From the NCBI GenBank assembly GCA_051648405.1, contig JBOFFC010000030.1, forward strand, positions 1-64,000: a DNA stretch of 64,000 bases, in the 5' to 3' direction. Below the pieces are notes generated by a model that saw only the letters and a list, made by a program, of their open reading frames with translations, was not told the DNA's origin and made no database searches. The DNA comes from JBOFFC01 sp051648405 (GTDB taxonomy: Bacteria; Planctomycetota; Planctomycetia; Pirellulales; Lacipirellulaceae). Each line of letters starts with the position of its first letter. Position 1 is the first letter of the stretch. Positions 46,701 through 55,994 of this stretch are shown here, piece after piece. The translations under genes were made by a program, and so were the position numbers.

Positions 46701-49700
46701 CCGCAGAAGCTCGCCGTGCAGAACGCGATCGCGGACGGCGTGATCGTCGACCCCGACAACTTCCCGGGGTTCAACGCCACGTCGCTGCAGCGCGTCGTCG
46801 CCCAGTCGCAGGCCGCGATCAACCGACGCAGCGTCACGACCGACAGTTGGGACCTGCCGGTCCCCAACGAGAACTGGACCGCGCGGTGCTTGCTCGGCGC
46901 CGACGGCCTGCCCGGCGTGCCGTACGTCAACGACGACGGCGATCGGGACGTGAACAACAACCCCGTGATCGACGAGGGGGACGAGACCGGCTCGGGGACC
47001 TTCGCCGCGGGGAGCGACGACTACCAAGTGGTGATGGGGGAGCTCCCCCCCTCGGGGGCGCGGATCACCGATTACCTGCGCTACCGCGTGACGCTCGAGC
47101 TGCGGCGTCAGGGAGTCGCCGTCACCCCCGATCGGCTGAACAACATCCTGTTCGGCCGCAACGACATCGCCGCCGCTGCGGCGCGGGCCGACCGCTACAG
47201 CTACGGCGGCCTCCTCGCCCCCGAGGTCCTCGCCGGCCGCAAGATGGACCTCAACCGCCCCTTCGGCGACGGCAAGGACAACGGCGACCGGTTCGACACT
47301 CCGGCGCCCCCGACGGGCAGGCCCGGTTCTCCTGCTGGCAACGGGGTGATCGACGACGCGGAAGAGCTCCGTGACGGATTCGACAACAACGGCGACGGCG
47401 TGATCGACGAGCCGGCCGAAGGGTACGACGCGTTCATGAACGGCGTGGTCGATGAGCCCGCGGAAGCGGGCGAGCCGTACGTCGATTCCGACGCCAGCGG
47501 CCGCTGGGAGCTGGGCGAGCCGTACATCGATCGCAACAACGACGGGGCTTACAGCACGCCGCTCAACGCTCCGATCGACGTCCTGTGGGCGAGCGACGTC
47601 AACGGGAACGGCCAGCTCGACGCCGGCGAGTACGCCGAGTTCGACCACACGAACGGGCAGAACATTGCCGGCCCATACCGCGACCCGCAGATGGCGCGGC
47701 AGCTCTACGCGCGGCACCTGTACTGCCTGATGCTGACGGTGATGGACGAGAACTACCTCGCACCCTTCGACGACAACGACCCCCAGACGCGGCACTACCT
47801 CGACCCGCGTAGCGGGCGCCTTCAGGGGGGAACGCCGACACTCGACTCGAGCGAGGCGTTCAAGATCGCGTTTGCGCTCGGCGGGGCGACGCCGACGATC
47901 GACCAGCAGACCGAGGCCCGCCGCCGCGCGCTGCGCAAGCTCACCTGCCGGCAGGTCGCGCAGTGGGCGATCAACGCCGCCGACATGCGCGACCCCGACT
48001 CGATTCAAACCCCCTTCGAGTACGACGAGAACCCGTGGGACGGGTGGAACGTCGTCGATACGAAGGGGACAACGGCTGTAAACGACGACTCGATCCTGCC
48101 GCTCGACGGCGATGTGTCGACGGACGAGAACCTGACCGTGTTCCGCGACCTGACGGTCCCGGCGCTGACCGTTAGCCCCCCCGTCGTGGTCCCGGCGCAC
48201 CTGCAGACACGGGGCCTGGTGTGGGGCGCCGAGCGGCCGGAGCTGCTGCTTACCGAGGGGCTGGCGCTCCACAATCGCAACCTGCAAGACCTAGGAGACC
48301 TGGGGGCTTACCCCCCCGACGGGAAGACGATCGAGGCGCCGTCGAAGGACAACCCCGACCCCGACGACGACCTCGACCAGCAGCGGCGCCCCGAGGGATC
48401 GTGCTTCGTCGAGGTCTACAACCCCTGGTCCCCCGACAGCGCCACGCCGGCCGAGCTCTACCGTGAGCCAGGGGGGGCGGCGCGACTCGTTCGCGCGGCC
48501 CTAGTACGAACGGCAGATGTCCCAGCGCTAGGCGGAGTGGACCCACAGAATGACGGCGGCTTCGTCGAAGGGGTGCTGCTGGACCGCGTGAGCAATCTCT
48601 CAGTCCCTGTCGCAGGGGGCCGGCTTGAGTCGTCCCCCGTGTGGCGGATGGCGTGCGTCGAGCAGCACCCGCAGTTGCGCAACACGACGATCCCCGCGCC
48701 CCTGGCGTCGGGGGCGACGCGACCCGAGGAGTTCGCCGAGGACGACGGCCTCGTCGCCGACAGGACGTACTTCGCCGACACGCCGTCGCTCTACGCGGGG
48801 ACGACCTACGCGCCTCAAGCGAAGACGCAGCCGCTGCTCAAGGCGTACGCCGAGTACAGCGAGAGTTTGAGGTCTCGGTCGGTCAACGAGTTCAGCAAGT
48901 ACAAGAGCGAAACCGGCATTACGGGCCCCCCCGAGCGTGTGGCGACCGCCCGCCCGCGGATGTTCGAGGTCCCCGCGCCAACTCCGGTGGACCCCGACTT
49001 CCCGGCGTTCAATCCCACGGCGCAGCCGCAGCGTGTGGGTGCGGGGCAGATCGCCCGCGTCACGCCGTCGAACCCCAACTACTTGTTCAGCCAGTACAAC
49101 CGCGAGCGGCTGCTGCGCCCCGAGGCGTACTACGAGCGGATGTTCTACTTCACGTCCGGCGCGCGGGGGACGGTCCACCCGTTCTTGGGGCCGGTGCGCG
49201 ACATCGTTACGCCGGGGGTCCGCGTCCCCGAGCTGTTTTACGACGTAGAGCTCAGCAACCCCAAGGCCGTGCAGTGGCTGCGGGTCGAGGGCGCGAAGCC
49301 GGCTACCGACGCGAAGAAGCAGTTCGACCTGCGCTCGTACGGGCTCGACGTGATCACGTCGAAGTCCCCGCCGCGCCTGCGTGTTCACGCGAACCGCTTC
49401 GCCCCCTTGAACCTGCTCGACGCCGACGGCAGCGGCGCCGACGACAGCGACAACCTGCTCAAGAGCGTCCCGCTGGCGCCGATCCTCCCCGGACGGTACG
49501 GCGTGATCGCCACGGCCGACAAGGTGTTTGAGCTGGGGGCCTCGCCGGCGCCGGCGCCGGCCACGACGCGGGTGACTACGCAAGCCAGCTTGGCGACGCT
49601 CACGGACCGCTACGCGACGATCGTCTCGGCGCTGGCGGGGGGGCCGTCGGGGACGGCGACGCCGATCCCGACCCGCGCGGAGCTCGCCAAGGGGCGGCGC

Positions 49701-52700
49701 TTCGAGCTCTTCCCCAGCGTCAACCCGCACGTCAACCAGTTCGCGGTCCGCTTCAACGCGACGACCGAGACGAAGGAGCTCCCCCCGGGCTCGCCCAAGG
49801 TTCAGCGGGCGTATGGCGAGTCGCTGGCCGCAGCGTTAATCGTCGATCAGGCGGACCGATCGGCGGCGGGCAACGATCTTTGGAACCTCTACGACCTGGC
49901 CGATAACTTCGTCGATCGGCGGGTCCCCTTCCCCGTGCGGACCGACACTAGCAGGCGAGATCGTTTGATCCAGCCGATCGTCGCAATCCCAATGGAGGGG
50001 TTCTCGGTCTCGACGCCGCTCGACAACTACGTCGTGCGGCAGGCGGAGCTCGACCCCGGCATGACGAACCTGGTCTACGACCCGAACGCCAAGCGCAAGG
50101 ACGGACCAAACGGACTCCCGGGTGGCGGCTACACCGGGACCCCGGGGAGCCTATCGTCGCAGGTTTACTCCGACGAGCCGTTCGACGTCCTCCCCGAGCT
50201 GCTGCGCAACCAGACCTCGCCCAACTACCGGACGATGGTCTTGCAGCGACTGGCGAACCCGCTGCTGCCGTGGAACCCCCCGCCGTTGCGGGCCGACGGC
50301 ACGGTGGACCCGCAGCACGTGGCGTCGTTCGCGGTGAACCCCTACCTGTCGGTCGATAGCCTGCCGATCGACCTGACGGCGTACAACGGGACGGACGTCG
50401 AAGAGGACGCGCGGACGCCGGGCGCGGGCGAGAAGAACGCTGCACCCGCCGCCGCGGACAGCGTCAGCGCGCTCTACCAGCAGCCGCGCGCGCTGCCGGC
50501 GAGCGTCCCCGGGGGTGTGGCCTCGAAGGTGCTCGAAGGGGTCCTCACGTTCCGCTCAACCGAGCGCGGCGAGGTGAGCCTGTACGTCAGCGAGGCTTCG
50601 CTACTCGGCGCGGCCGGCCGGCCGGAGGTGATGGTGCCGGGGGTCCCGACGAACGAGTTCTGGTCCGACGCGACGCCGACGACCTCGGTGCGGCTGCTGG
50701 TCGATGAGGCGCGGCTGCGCTTGACCGGCGCCGACCTCGCCGCGGCGACGGGCGCCGCTCCCCAGACCGCCGACGGGAGCGCCCGGCCACAGATGGTCAG
50801 CTATGCCGTGCGGCACAGCCTGGGGATGTCGAACCACTTCAACATGGCGATGGGCACCTACGAGGACCCGGTCGGATCCAGGGCCTACAAAATGGCGTTC
50901 GGCCTGTACCAGGGGTCGGACGGGTCCAACACGGTGGATCTGAACGGCGACACGGTCGTGGGGGATATGATCGGCGCGCGCCGGCTGACGAGGGCCGACA
51001 ACGAGCCACGCGACGGCTTCAACGTCGCCACGGGCATGCTCGAGCCGCGCCTTCGCGACGGGGTCCCCGACTTCGCGCAGTCGATGCAGAACGACAACTC
51101 CCCCCCAGCGCTGCACTGGCCGAACCGCCCGTTCGTCAGCGAGGGGGAGCTGCTGCAAGTCCCCTGCTGGAGCAGCTCGCGGCTGTTGACCTACTACTCG
51201 ACGTTCAACCCCAATCGGGAGAACCAGCCAAACCAGTACGACGGCTCGGCGCTCGCCACGGCCAGCGACCCGCCCGGGCCGGCTGCCGACATCTCGGTCG
51301 CCGACCCAGTGAACACCAACCGCGAGCGCTGGCGACGGATGCACGCGACGTTCGGCCACTTGCTCAATTTCTTCGCGTCGGCGCCGCTGCCGGCGCGGAG
51401 CGTCCCCACCACGACGGGGGACGTGACGGCCTACGGCGCGCCCCACTTCTACCGGATCCTGGACTACGTCCACACGCCGTCGCGGTTCGTGGCGACCGAC
51501 ACGCTGCTCACGCCGGCGCAGTTCGGCGCGGGGGCCGTGGCGCCGAACGACCCGCGACGCGAGCTGCTCGCCCCGTTCAACCGCGTCGATAACTACCGCG
51601 AGCCCGGGAAGGTGAACCTCAACACGGTGGTCGGCCGCCGCGACGTGCCGCAGGTGAACCCGCTGAGCTCCTGGTCGGAGGTCTACGACGGGCTGATGCA
51701 CCGCGTGAAGGATCGCCCGCGGCTTGCGGACCAAAACGCCGACGGCGTGTTCGACTCGATCGTGCAAGACGGCCACCTGGGGCCGGCGTGGCGCGACGTG
51801 GTCCTCAGCCGCCGAGGTTACACCCGACCGACGCCGTTGCCTTTGCCGTCGCCGCCTCCGTCGGCGTACGGCGTGACGTCGCCCGCCGAACTGCACCGCG
51901 ACTTCCCGACCGAGGTCGCCAACCCGTTCCGCGACGCCTCGGCGGGGGACCTGGTGCCGCTAGCGCAATTGGTACGCAACGGCGTCGAGACGAGCCGCGT
52001 CCGACCCCACCCGTTCCTCCCCGGCGCCGACAGCGCGTGGGGCAGGCGTGGCGCCGACGACGGCCCGTCCGTGAGCACGAACCCCCTCGCGGGTCGGTTG
52101 CTCGACAGCGATGCCAGCGGGACGGCAGACCTCGGCGACGGGATGATGGACGACCCGTCGGAGGCGGGGCGCACCGGGACCGACGACCGGTCGCTGTTCG
52201 AAACGGCCACCGGCCGACCGATCGCTACGACCAATCTCGCAGCCACGGGCGCCGGTTTGAGGGATATCCCCTTCCCGTTATTCTCCGGCGCGCTGCTCGA
52301 GCCCTCGCTCGACACCGACCGCAACCCGCAGTTCCGCTACGGGCCGATCGCGCGCCTTGCGAACCTAACCAGCAACCGCTCGGGGGTGTTTGCGGTATGG
52401 ATCACCGTCGGGTTCTTCGAGGTCACGCCGGTGAACGCGCAGGACCACCCGGCGATCTGGTCGCGCTACGGGTTGGGCGTCCCCGACGCAGCGGACCCGG
52501 CGCAGCTCGAGCTCACGCGGCAGTTCTTCCAGGTCTACCAAGACGGCTACACGCTCGGCCAAGAGCTGGGGCTCGACACGGGGGAGAGCCGCCGGCACCG
52601 CGGTTTCTACCTGATCGATCGTACGCTGCCGGTCGGCTTCAAGCCGGGGGACGACGTGAACGTCGACAAGGCGATCCTCGTGCGGAGACGGATCGAATGA
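43785..52700 (+). CDS. Giant PilX/GspK-like pseudopilin with Ca-binding-like repeats (2971 aa)
   Basis: 2971 residues in one intact frame. The N-terminus MQRTSRRNYRLGRLTAQRRG is basic, with a 6-residue repeat (AQRRGA, VQRHGA, TQRRGV), then one helix GVLLLVVLSMLVLFLLLGTTFLI, the PilX/GspK pattern. GspK-like signatures recur: DLDGRLNLNAHG near residue 640 and YREPGKVNLNT near 2600. Asp/Asn-rich EF-hand or thrombospondin-3-like loops are DNDNDGVPDSVW (~600), GDRDVNNNPVIDEGDE (~1050), DNNGDGVIDE (~1200), DRNNDGAYS (~1245), DVNGNGQLDAGEY (~1270) and DSDASGTADLGDG (~2775). GspK is usually about 320 residues and binds Ca at the tip, so this looks like a hugely expanded tip protein. The following thioredoxin gene overlaps its stop (ATGA). 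Confidence 0.88.
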   Translation: MQRTSRRNYRLGRLTAQRRGAVQRHGATQRRGVLLLVVLSMLVLFLLLGTTFLITSSQYRAASRAVEKAGRATFQPEDVLERALMQLLRDTNNAHSAARYHSLLRDLYGADGFVGRVFVPTGNLASGQAARRLLPHCAGANVNATQLDLGPTSGQLVDLFVVDVEDRGAGAAGRLRDNAVVGLDFDEAGIPVEHTLSQNDAYYEGCLLTMLDGPCRGQSVRVVDYDHETTVVSAGGVVTTTSRFRVMAPGRLDGSGLRARAGFATLQDFFEWNDANNNNNVDLTPVSEVRTYRFLINGRPFNGTGVGFSAAAASPDPRLSALEVIQDAASGSWFGLEQALIPNATTFTPNRAGFLDPGRRRDPDGAGPLIAAEPFTAGLTGFAPTTDFRRLNPSVPAVPGEPVAPLYPAYPGPGDTDEGYDAADFQNMFLASQAPERRARGRVVDPTSGASVDPEVHYTPSSPASPARLDLEGLPVPSFHRPALANYWFHRLWNSAWLQAAVGDPQDRARAILQPYNAAGAPQFGMSAAAAAQVVAIKRKFMMRPLREDHPAFDGSNPLSRYASTAANLATGGRLVNDRGTGATDDDDITFPFWEATGPWDVDNDNDGVPDSVWVDLGLAVQKTEDGRFYKPLVAMLVEDLDGRLNLNAHGTVEHFANDQLDRSTIRGGAIGANLALDQVRLVNAVGARRRFDTFLRTTDQLPPGEGWGPADITLRSILSPNLPTIDAVRELNGQTAPWFVGYSQYDDYARLLAGRPSPSVGSPDTSRGAAPRSVSPVVDVAVTWGRYGSYPGSLPVNPSVRPLYRPGRSFDSTALSTLDPLWRFDFAGWPQFAPTVGQELLNTTTGVQRSNLLLLGVGGPSGFAELPDLKGRYAKGVSAVGQSIFEAERDFTAAGAVPLTADSPYELDLSSAGRRRRPEDLSAVVASYTGTAPINDDAPFSAAELERLLRALDADAGRLPNRLWDLTDAFDPQKLAVQNAIADGVIVDPDNFPGFNATSLQRVVAQSQAAINRRSVTTDSWDLPVPNENWTARCLLGADGLPGVPYVNDDGDRDVNNNPVIDEGDETGSGTFAAGSDDYQVVMGELPPSGARITDYLRYRVTLELRRQGVAVTPDRLNNILFGRNDIAAAAARADRYSYGGLLAPEVLAGRKMDLNRPFGDGKDNGDRFDTPAPPTGRPGSPAGNGVIDDAEELRDGFDNNGDGVIDEPAEGYDAFMNGVVDEPAEAGEPYVDSDASGRWELGEPYIDRNNDGAYSTPLNAPIDVLWASDVNGNGQLDAGEYAEFDHTNGQNIAGPYRDPQMARQLYARHLYCLMLTVMDENYLAPFDDNDPQTRHYLDPRSGRLQGGTPTLDSSEAFKIAFALGGATPTIDQQTEARRRALRKLTCRQVAQWAINAADMRDPDSIQTPFEYDENPWDGWNVVDTKGTTAVNDDSILPLDGDVSTDENLTVFRDLTVPALTVSPPVVVPAHLQTRGLVWGAERPELLLTEGLALHNRNLQDLGDLGAYPPDGKTIEAPSKDNPDPDDDLDQQRRPEGSCFVEVYNPWSPDSATPAELYREPGGAARLVRAALVRTADVPALGGVDPQNDGGFVEGVLLDRVSNLSVPVAGGRLESSPVWRMACVEQHPQLRNTTIPAPLASGATRPEEFAEDDGLVADRTYFADTPSLYAGTTYAPQAKTQPLLKAYAEYSESLRSRSVNEFSKYKSETGITGPPERVATARPRMFEVPAPTPVDPDFPAFNPTAQPQRVGAGQIARVTPSNPNYLFSQYNRERLLRPEAYYERMFYFTSGARGTVHPFLGPVRDIVTPGVRVPELFYDVELSNPKAVQWLRVEGAKPATDAKKQFDLRSYGLDVITSKSPPRLRVHANRFAPLNLLDADGSGADDSDNLLKSVPLAPILPGRYGVIATADKVFELGASPAPAPATTRVTTQASLATLTDRYATIVSALAGGPSGTATPIPTRAELAKGRRFELFPSVNPHVNQFAVRFNATTETKELPPGSPKVQRAYGESLAAALIVDQADRSAAGNDLWNLYDLADNFVDRRVPFPVRTDTSRRDRLIQPIVAIPMEGFSVSTPLDNYVVRQAELDPGMTNLVYDPNAKRKDGPNGLPGGGYTGTPGSLSSQVYSDEPFDVLPELLRNQTSPNYRTMVLQRLANPLLPWNPPPLRADGTVDPQHVASFAVNPYLSVDSLPIDLTAYNGTDVEEDARTPGAGEKNAAPAAADSVSALYQQPRALPASVPGGVASKVLEGVLTFRSTERGEVSLYVSEASLLGAAGRPEVMVPGVPTNEFWSDATPTTSVRLLVDEARLRLTGADLAAATGAAPQTADGSARPQMVSYAVRHSLGMSNHFNMAMGTYEDPVGSRAYKMAFGLYQGSDGSNTVDLNGDTVVGDMIGARRLTRADNEPRDGFNVATGMLEPRLRDGVPDFAQSMQNDNSPPALHWPNRPFVSEGELLQVPCWSSSRLLTYYSTFNPNRENQPNQYDGSALATASDPPGPAADISVADPVNTNRERWRRMHATFGHLLNFFASAPLPARSVPTTTGDVTAYGAPHFYRILDYVHTPSRFVATDTLLTPAQFGAGAVAPNDPRRELLAPFNRVDNYREPGKVNLNTVVGRRDVPQVNPLSSWSEVYDGLMHRVKDRPRLADQNADGVFDSIVQDGHLGPAWRDVVLSRRGYTRPTPLPLPSPPPSAYGVTSPAELHRDFPTEVANPFRDASAGDLVPLAQLVRNGVETSRVRPHPFLPGADSAWGRRGADDGPSVSTNPLAGRLLDSDASGTADLGDGMMDDPSEAGRTGTDDRSLFETATGRPIATTNLAATGAGLRDIPFPLFSGALLEPSLDTDRNPQFRYGPIARLANLTSNRSGVFAVWITVGFFEVTPVNAQDHPAIWSRYGLGVPDAADPAQLELTRQFFQVYQDGYTLGQELGLDTGESRRHRGFYLIDRTLPVGFKPGDDVNVDKAILVRRRIE

Positions 52701-53239
52701 CGGACGATGCCGGTGCGAAGCCGCGCAAGCGCAGTTCGTTCTTGATCTGGATGATTCTTGGAACGGCGTTCCTATCACTGCTGCTCGGACGCAGCGGGCG
52801 ACGGGGCGAGCCGATCGGCCAGCCGTTGCCGCCGCTCGCCGTCGCGGGTTGGGTGAACGTGCCCGGCGGCGTCGGGCCCGATCGCCAGGCGCTCGCCGGC
52901 AAGGTGGTGGTCCTCGACGCCTGGGCGACGTGGTGCGGGCCGTGCCGCGCGGCGCTGCCCGACCTCGCTAAGTTGCACGCTCGGTGGACGTCGGAAGGGG
53001 TCGTGTTCCTCGGCGTGACCGACGAGCCACTCGACGACGCCCCCGAGGTCGAGGCGTTCGTCGAGTCGGTCGCCGGCTTCGACTGGCCCGTCGCGCTCGG
53101 CGGCCAAGTCGTGTGGGACGCGCTGGGGATCGAGGCGATCCCGACGCTGGTCCTGTTCAACGAGCGCGGCGTCAGCGTGTGGCGCGGCCACACGACCGAC
53201 GGGCTCGACGAAGCCCTTCGCAAACTGGAAAAGCAATGA
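52697..53239 (+). CDS. Membrane-anchored TlpA/ResA-like thioredoxin
   Basis: 180 residues. The start MTDDAGAKPRKRSS is cytosolic, followed by one helix (FLIWMILGTAFLSLLL, about 15-30) and an outward thioredoxin domain with AWATWCGPCRAALPDLAKLH (Cys80, Cys83) and the cis-Pro loop IEAIPTLVLFNERG. It probably acts outside the inner membrane in disulfide reduction or formation. ATG 52697 overlaps the giant gene's stop by four bases, and its own stop overlaps the next start, so it is translated with the pseudopilin; a role in folding or redox control of exported pilins is inferred. Confidence 0.9.
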   Translation: MTDDAGAKPRKRSSFLIWMILGTAFLSLLLGRSGRRGEPIGQPLPPLAVAGWVNVPGGVGPDRQALAGKVVVLDAWATWCGPCRAALPDLAKLHARWTSEGVVFLGVTDEPLDDAPEVEAFVESVAGFDWPVALGGQVVWDALGIEAIPTLVLFNERGVSVWRGHTTDGLDEALRKLEKQ

Positions 53240-54150
53240 CGACCGCAACACGGATCGCCCCGCTGCTCGCCGCGGCCCTCGCCATGACGCTCGTCCCCCT
53301 GTTGTCGCTGGCCGACGACGTAGCATCGCCGGCGCCCGCGCCGCAAGAGGTGGACCTGCGCGTCACGCCCGATGTGCTCGCCGCCTTCGCGCCGCACGAG
53401 CTGGCGGGGGAAGCGGGGGGGCTCGCGCTCCCCTACAGGCTGCTCGCGCCGCCATCGGTCGCGCCGGGCGAACGCTACCCGCTGCTCGTGGTGCTACACG
53501 GGTTCGGCGAGCGGGGGGACGACAACTGGCGGCAGCTCATCCACGGCGGACGGGTGCTGGCTGACCCCGCGTTCCGCGCCCGCCATCGGGCGTTCGTCGT
53601 CTGCCCCCAATGCCCCGAGGGGAACGAGCCGGGGACGCAGAGCCGCGAGCCGGGCGCCAAGCCGGGGGACGAGTCCCCGCGCTGCTGGACCTGGCGGCTG
53701 GAGCGTGGCGCGCCGAGCGTGATCGACGTCGCCGCCGAGCCGACGCCGCAGCTTGCGGCCGTGCGCCGGCTCGTCGCGAAGCTGTGCGACGAGCTGCCGA
53801 TCGACCGCAAACGGTTGTACGTCGGCGGCCTGTCGATGGGGGGCTACGCGACGTGGGAGCTCGTGACCCGCGACCCCGAGCTGTACGCCGCGGCGATGCC
53901 GATCTGCGGCGGGGGGGACCCGACCCGCGCCGCGCGGCTCGCCTCGACGCCGATCTGGGCGATGCACGGCGACGCCGACCTGGTGATCCCCGTCGAGCGC
54001 TCGCGCGAGATGGTCGCCGCGGTGAACGGGGCGGGTGGGGCCGCGATCCTCACCGAGTACCCGGGCGTCGATCACGACAGTTGGACGCCGACCTTCGCCA
54101 GCCGCCACGCGTGGGACTGGCTGTTCGCGCAGCGTCGGAGCGCGCCGTAG
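53236..54150 (+). CDS. Secreted alpha/beta-hydrolase (carboxylesterase, PHB depolymerase/esterase-like)
   Basis: 304 residues. Signal peptide MTTATRIAPLLAAALAMTLVPLLSLA. The catalytic domain has the oxyanion strand PLLVVLHGFGERGDDNW, nucleophile GLSMGGYATWEL (Ser), the acid in MHGDADLVIPVERSREM, and the base His in YPGVDHDSW. Most similar to the prolyl-oligopeptidase-like esterases of the LpqC/phospholipase type. ATG 53236 overlaps the thioredoxin stop (ATGA), so it is the last gene of the coupled trio. Its linkage to the pilus-like cluster suggests a secreted or surface-displayed cargo, which is inference. Confidence 0.9.
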   Translation: MTTATRIAPLLAAALAMTLVPLLSLADDVASPAPAPQEVDLRVTPDVLAAFAPHELAGEAGGLALPYRLLAPPSVAPGERYPLLVVLHGFGERGDDNWRQLIHGGRVLADPAFRARHRAFVVCPQCPEGNEPGTQSREPGAKPGDESPRCWTWRLERGAPSVIDVAAEPTPQLAAVRRLVAKLCDELPIDRKRLYVGGLSMGGYATWELVTRDPELYAAAMPICGGGDPTRAARLASTPIWAMHGDADLVIPVERSREMVAAVNGAGGAAILTEYPGVDHDSWTPTFASRHAWDWLFAQRRSAP

Positions 54151-54165
54151 GGGGCTACAGTTCCG

Positions 54166-54987
54166 TCAGTCCCGCCGAGCGTTGTCGGCTGCCGCGAAGT
54201 GATCGACGAGCAGCGAGTTGACGATTTGCGCGTGCGTGATCGGCAGGCCGTGTGACGCGTCGGCGACCTCGACGTACCGCGAGCCCGCGATCCGCTCGTG
54301 AAGGGCGACGCCGACCCGCGGCGGTGCGATCGGGTCGTGCCGAGCGCTGACGATCAGCGTGGGGACCGTCGGCAGCTCGGCCATACGGTCGCGGAGGTCG
54401 CACGCGCGGAGCGCACGGAGTTGATGTGGCACAACCGACGGTTGGTCGGCAAGGTCGTGGCCGAAGAGCTCGGCCAGTCGCTCGGCGGCGGATTCGTCGT
54501 CGTTTGCGCCGGGAGGGCGGACGAGCCGTAGGAAGCCTCGTCGTCGCATCGCGCGGGTGCCGATCCGCGAGCGCGCTCCGAGCCACGCCATCCGCCACGA
54601 GAGGGGCGCGGCCTCGCGTCCCGAGGCGAACGTGCAGAAGAGCGCCAGGCTGCGCACACGCTTCGGTGCGTCAAGCGCGAGCTGCATCGCGACGAGGCCC
54701 CCCAGCGAGTGGCCCACGACGTGCGCGTCGTCGGCGCCGGCGGAGTCGAGCGTCGCCAACGCGTCGCGAGCCATCCGCTCGACGGAAACGACCCCCGCCA
54801 TCGGCTGGCTGGCGCCCATCCCGCGGTTGTCGAACGAAACGCACCGGAAACGGCCCTTGAGCGCCTCGACCTGCGGGAGCCAACCGTCCCCCTGGACGCC
54901 GACCCCTTGCACGAACAGCGCCGTTACGCCCACTCCCCGCGCGGAGTAGGCGAAGCGGCAGCCGTCGTGCTCGACGTGTTGCGTCAT
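54166..54987 (-). CDS. Alpha/beta fold hydrolase
   Basis: 273 residues, cytosolic, family of 3-oxoadipate enol-lactonase / haloperoxidase-like enzymes. Motifs: FVQGVGVQGDGW (oxyanion region), VSFDNRGMGASQPM, nucleophile elbow VVGHSLGGLVAMQLAL, acid ISARHDPIAPPRVG, and the base His in VEVADASHGLPI. Substrate is unknown. The gene converges on the esterase gene, with 15 bases between stops and no clear hairpin. The ATG 54987 begins the conserved MTQHVEHDGCRFAYS. Confidence 0.9.
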   Translation of the reverse strand: MTQHVEHDGCRFAYSARGVGVTALFVQGVGVQGDGWLPQVEALKGRFRCVSFDNRGMGASQPMAGVVSVERMARDALATLDSAGADDAHVVGHSLGGLVAMQLALDAPKRVRSLALFCTFASGREAAPLSWRMAWLGARSRIGTRAMRRRGFLRLVRPPGANDDESAAERLAELFGHDLADQPSVVPHQLRALRACDLRDRMAELPTVPTLIVSARHDPIAPPRVGVALHERIAGSRYVEVADASHGLPITHAQIVNSLLVDHFAAADNARRD

Positions 54988-55058
54988 GCGCGTTCCAGGC
55001 CCCGGCGGGTCGCGTCGGCGCGAAAGTCTAGCGCGCCGACGCGAACTCGCTCAGGACA

Positions 55059-55994
55059 TCAGCGGAGCCGTCGTGCGAGCCCCAGGGCGAACGCCCCCAG
55101 GAGCAGCGCGGCCGGCTCGGGGACCTCGACCGGCGAGACCGCGAAGCCCCCCACGAAGTCGAACGGCGTGGCGACCGGTCCCACGAGCGCGCCACCTGTG
55201 GTGGCGCCGGTCGCGAGGTTCACGTTGTAGAGCACGTACGAGCCGGGGCTCGCCAGCGGCGCGTCGGGTCGCGTGAACACGGCGAACGCCTCGTCGACGC
55301 CACCCGACGTGTAGATGTCGAAGCCGATGTTGCGCTCGGCGTCGATCGTCACGCCGAACGGGCCGACCTCGTTGAGCTGCCCGGCGCCCGGAGGGATCTG
55401 CGTGTAGAGCCTATTGTTGCGCGAGTCCATGTCGTAGAGGACCGTCGTACCGCCGTTCTGCGCGACGTTGTTCGAGTACGCAGCCCCATCGACGAACGGC
55501 GAGGCGCTGCCCGGTTGGATCAAGAGGTCGGTATCGACCCCCGCGATCAGGCCTGTCGAGCTGTTCAGACGCAGGTTCTCGCCATTGGTCGAAACGAGGC
55601 GGATCCGCATCGAACCGTCCCCTTGCAGCGTCGTCGGGTTGAAGTCGAAGCCGAACGTCTGGTTCCCGAGCAGGTTGTAGTCGGGCGCGGCGCCGGTCGA
55701 AGTGAAACCCGGCCCGACCGGCGTGGCGGCAGCGGTCGAGGTGTCGATCGTGTAGAGCTGCGACGTGTTCGGGCCGACTTCGATGGCGTAGAGCAGCCCC
55801 GAGCTGGGGCGGAAGTCGATCCCCTCGGGGACGAACCCGACCGGGCCAATCGTCCAAACTGTGGTGGGGTCATCGACGTCGAAGCGGAACAGGCTGCCGG
55901 CGGCGTTCACCCCGTAGGCGATCTGGGCGGACGCCTCGCCGCCGAGGGCGAGGGAAAGGACGAGTGCTAATGCCGGCGTTAACTGTTTGGTCAT
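55059..55994 (-). CDS. DUF4394 PEP-CTERM protein
   Basis: 311 residues. Signal MTKQLTPALALVLSLALGGEASA; then a DUF4394 beta-propeller-like body with repeating units (IAYGVNAAGSLFRFDVDDP, YAIEVGPNTSQLYTIDTSTA, FGFDFNPTTLQGDGSMRIRL, ENLRLNSSTGLIAGVDTDL). The C-terminus VEVPEPAALLLGAFALGLARRLR is a PEP-CTERM signal. It should be exported, sorted by an exosortase and released or anchored. ATG 55994 is chosen over a GTG-region frame open to 56063 because the signal peptide begins there and GGAG lies upstream. Function of DUF4394 is unknown. Confidence 0.88.
   Translation of the reverse strand: MTKQLTPALALVLSLALGGEASAQIAYGVNAAGSLFRFDVDDPTTVWTIGPVGFVPEGIDFRPSSGLLYAIEVGPNTSQLYTIDTSTAAATPVGPGFTSTGAAPDYNLLGNQTFGFDFNPTTLQGDGSMRIRLVSTNGENLRLNSSTGLIAGVDTDLLIQPGSASPFVDGAAYSNNVAQNGGTTVLYDMDSRNNRLYTQIPPGAGQLNEVGPFGVTIDAERNIGFDIYTSGGVDEAFAVFTRPDAPLASPGSYVLYNVNLATGATTGGALVGPVATPFDFVGGFAVSPVEVPEPAALLLGAFALGLARRLR

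Noticed and set aside
46419..48287. Open frame of 622 codons opposite the giant gene
   Set aside because: Mirror of a real coding region, Arg/Val-rich, no domain and no start context.
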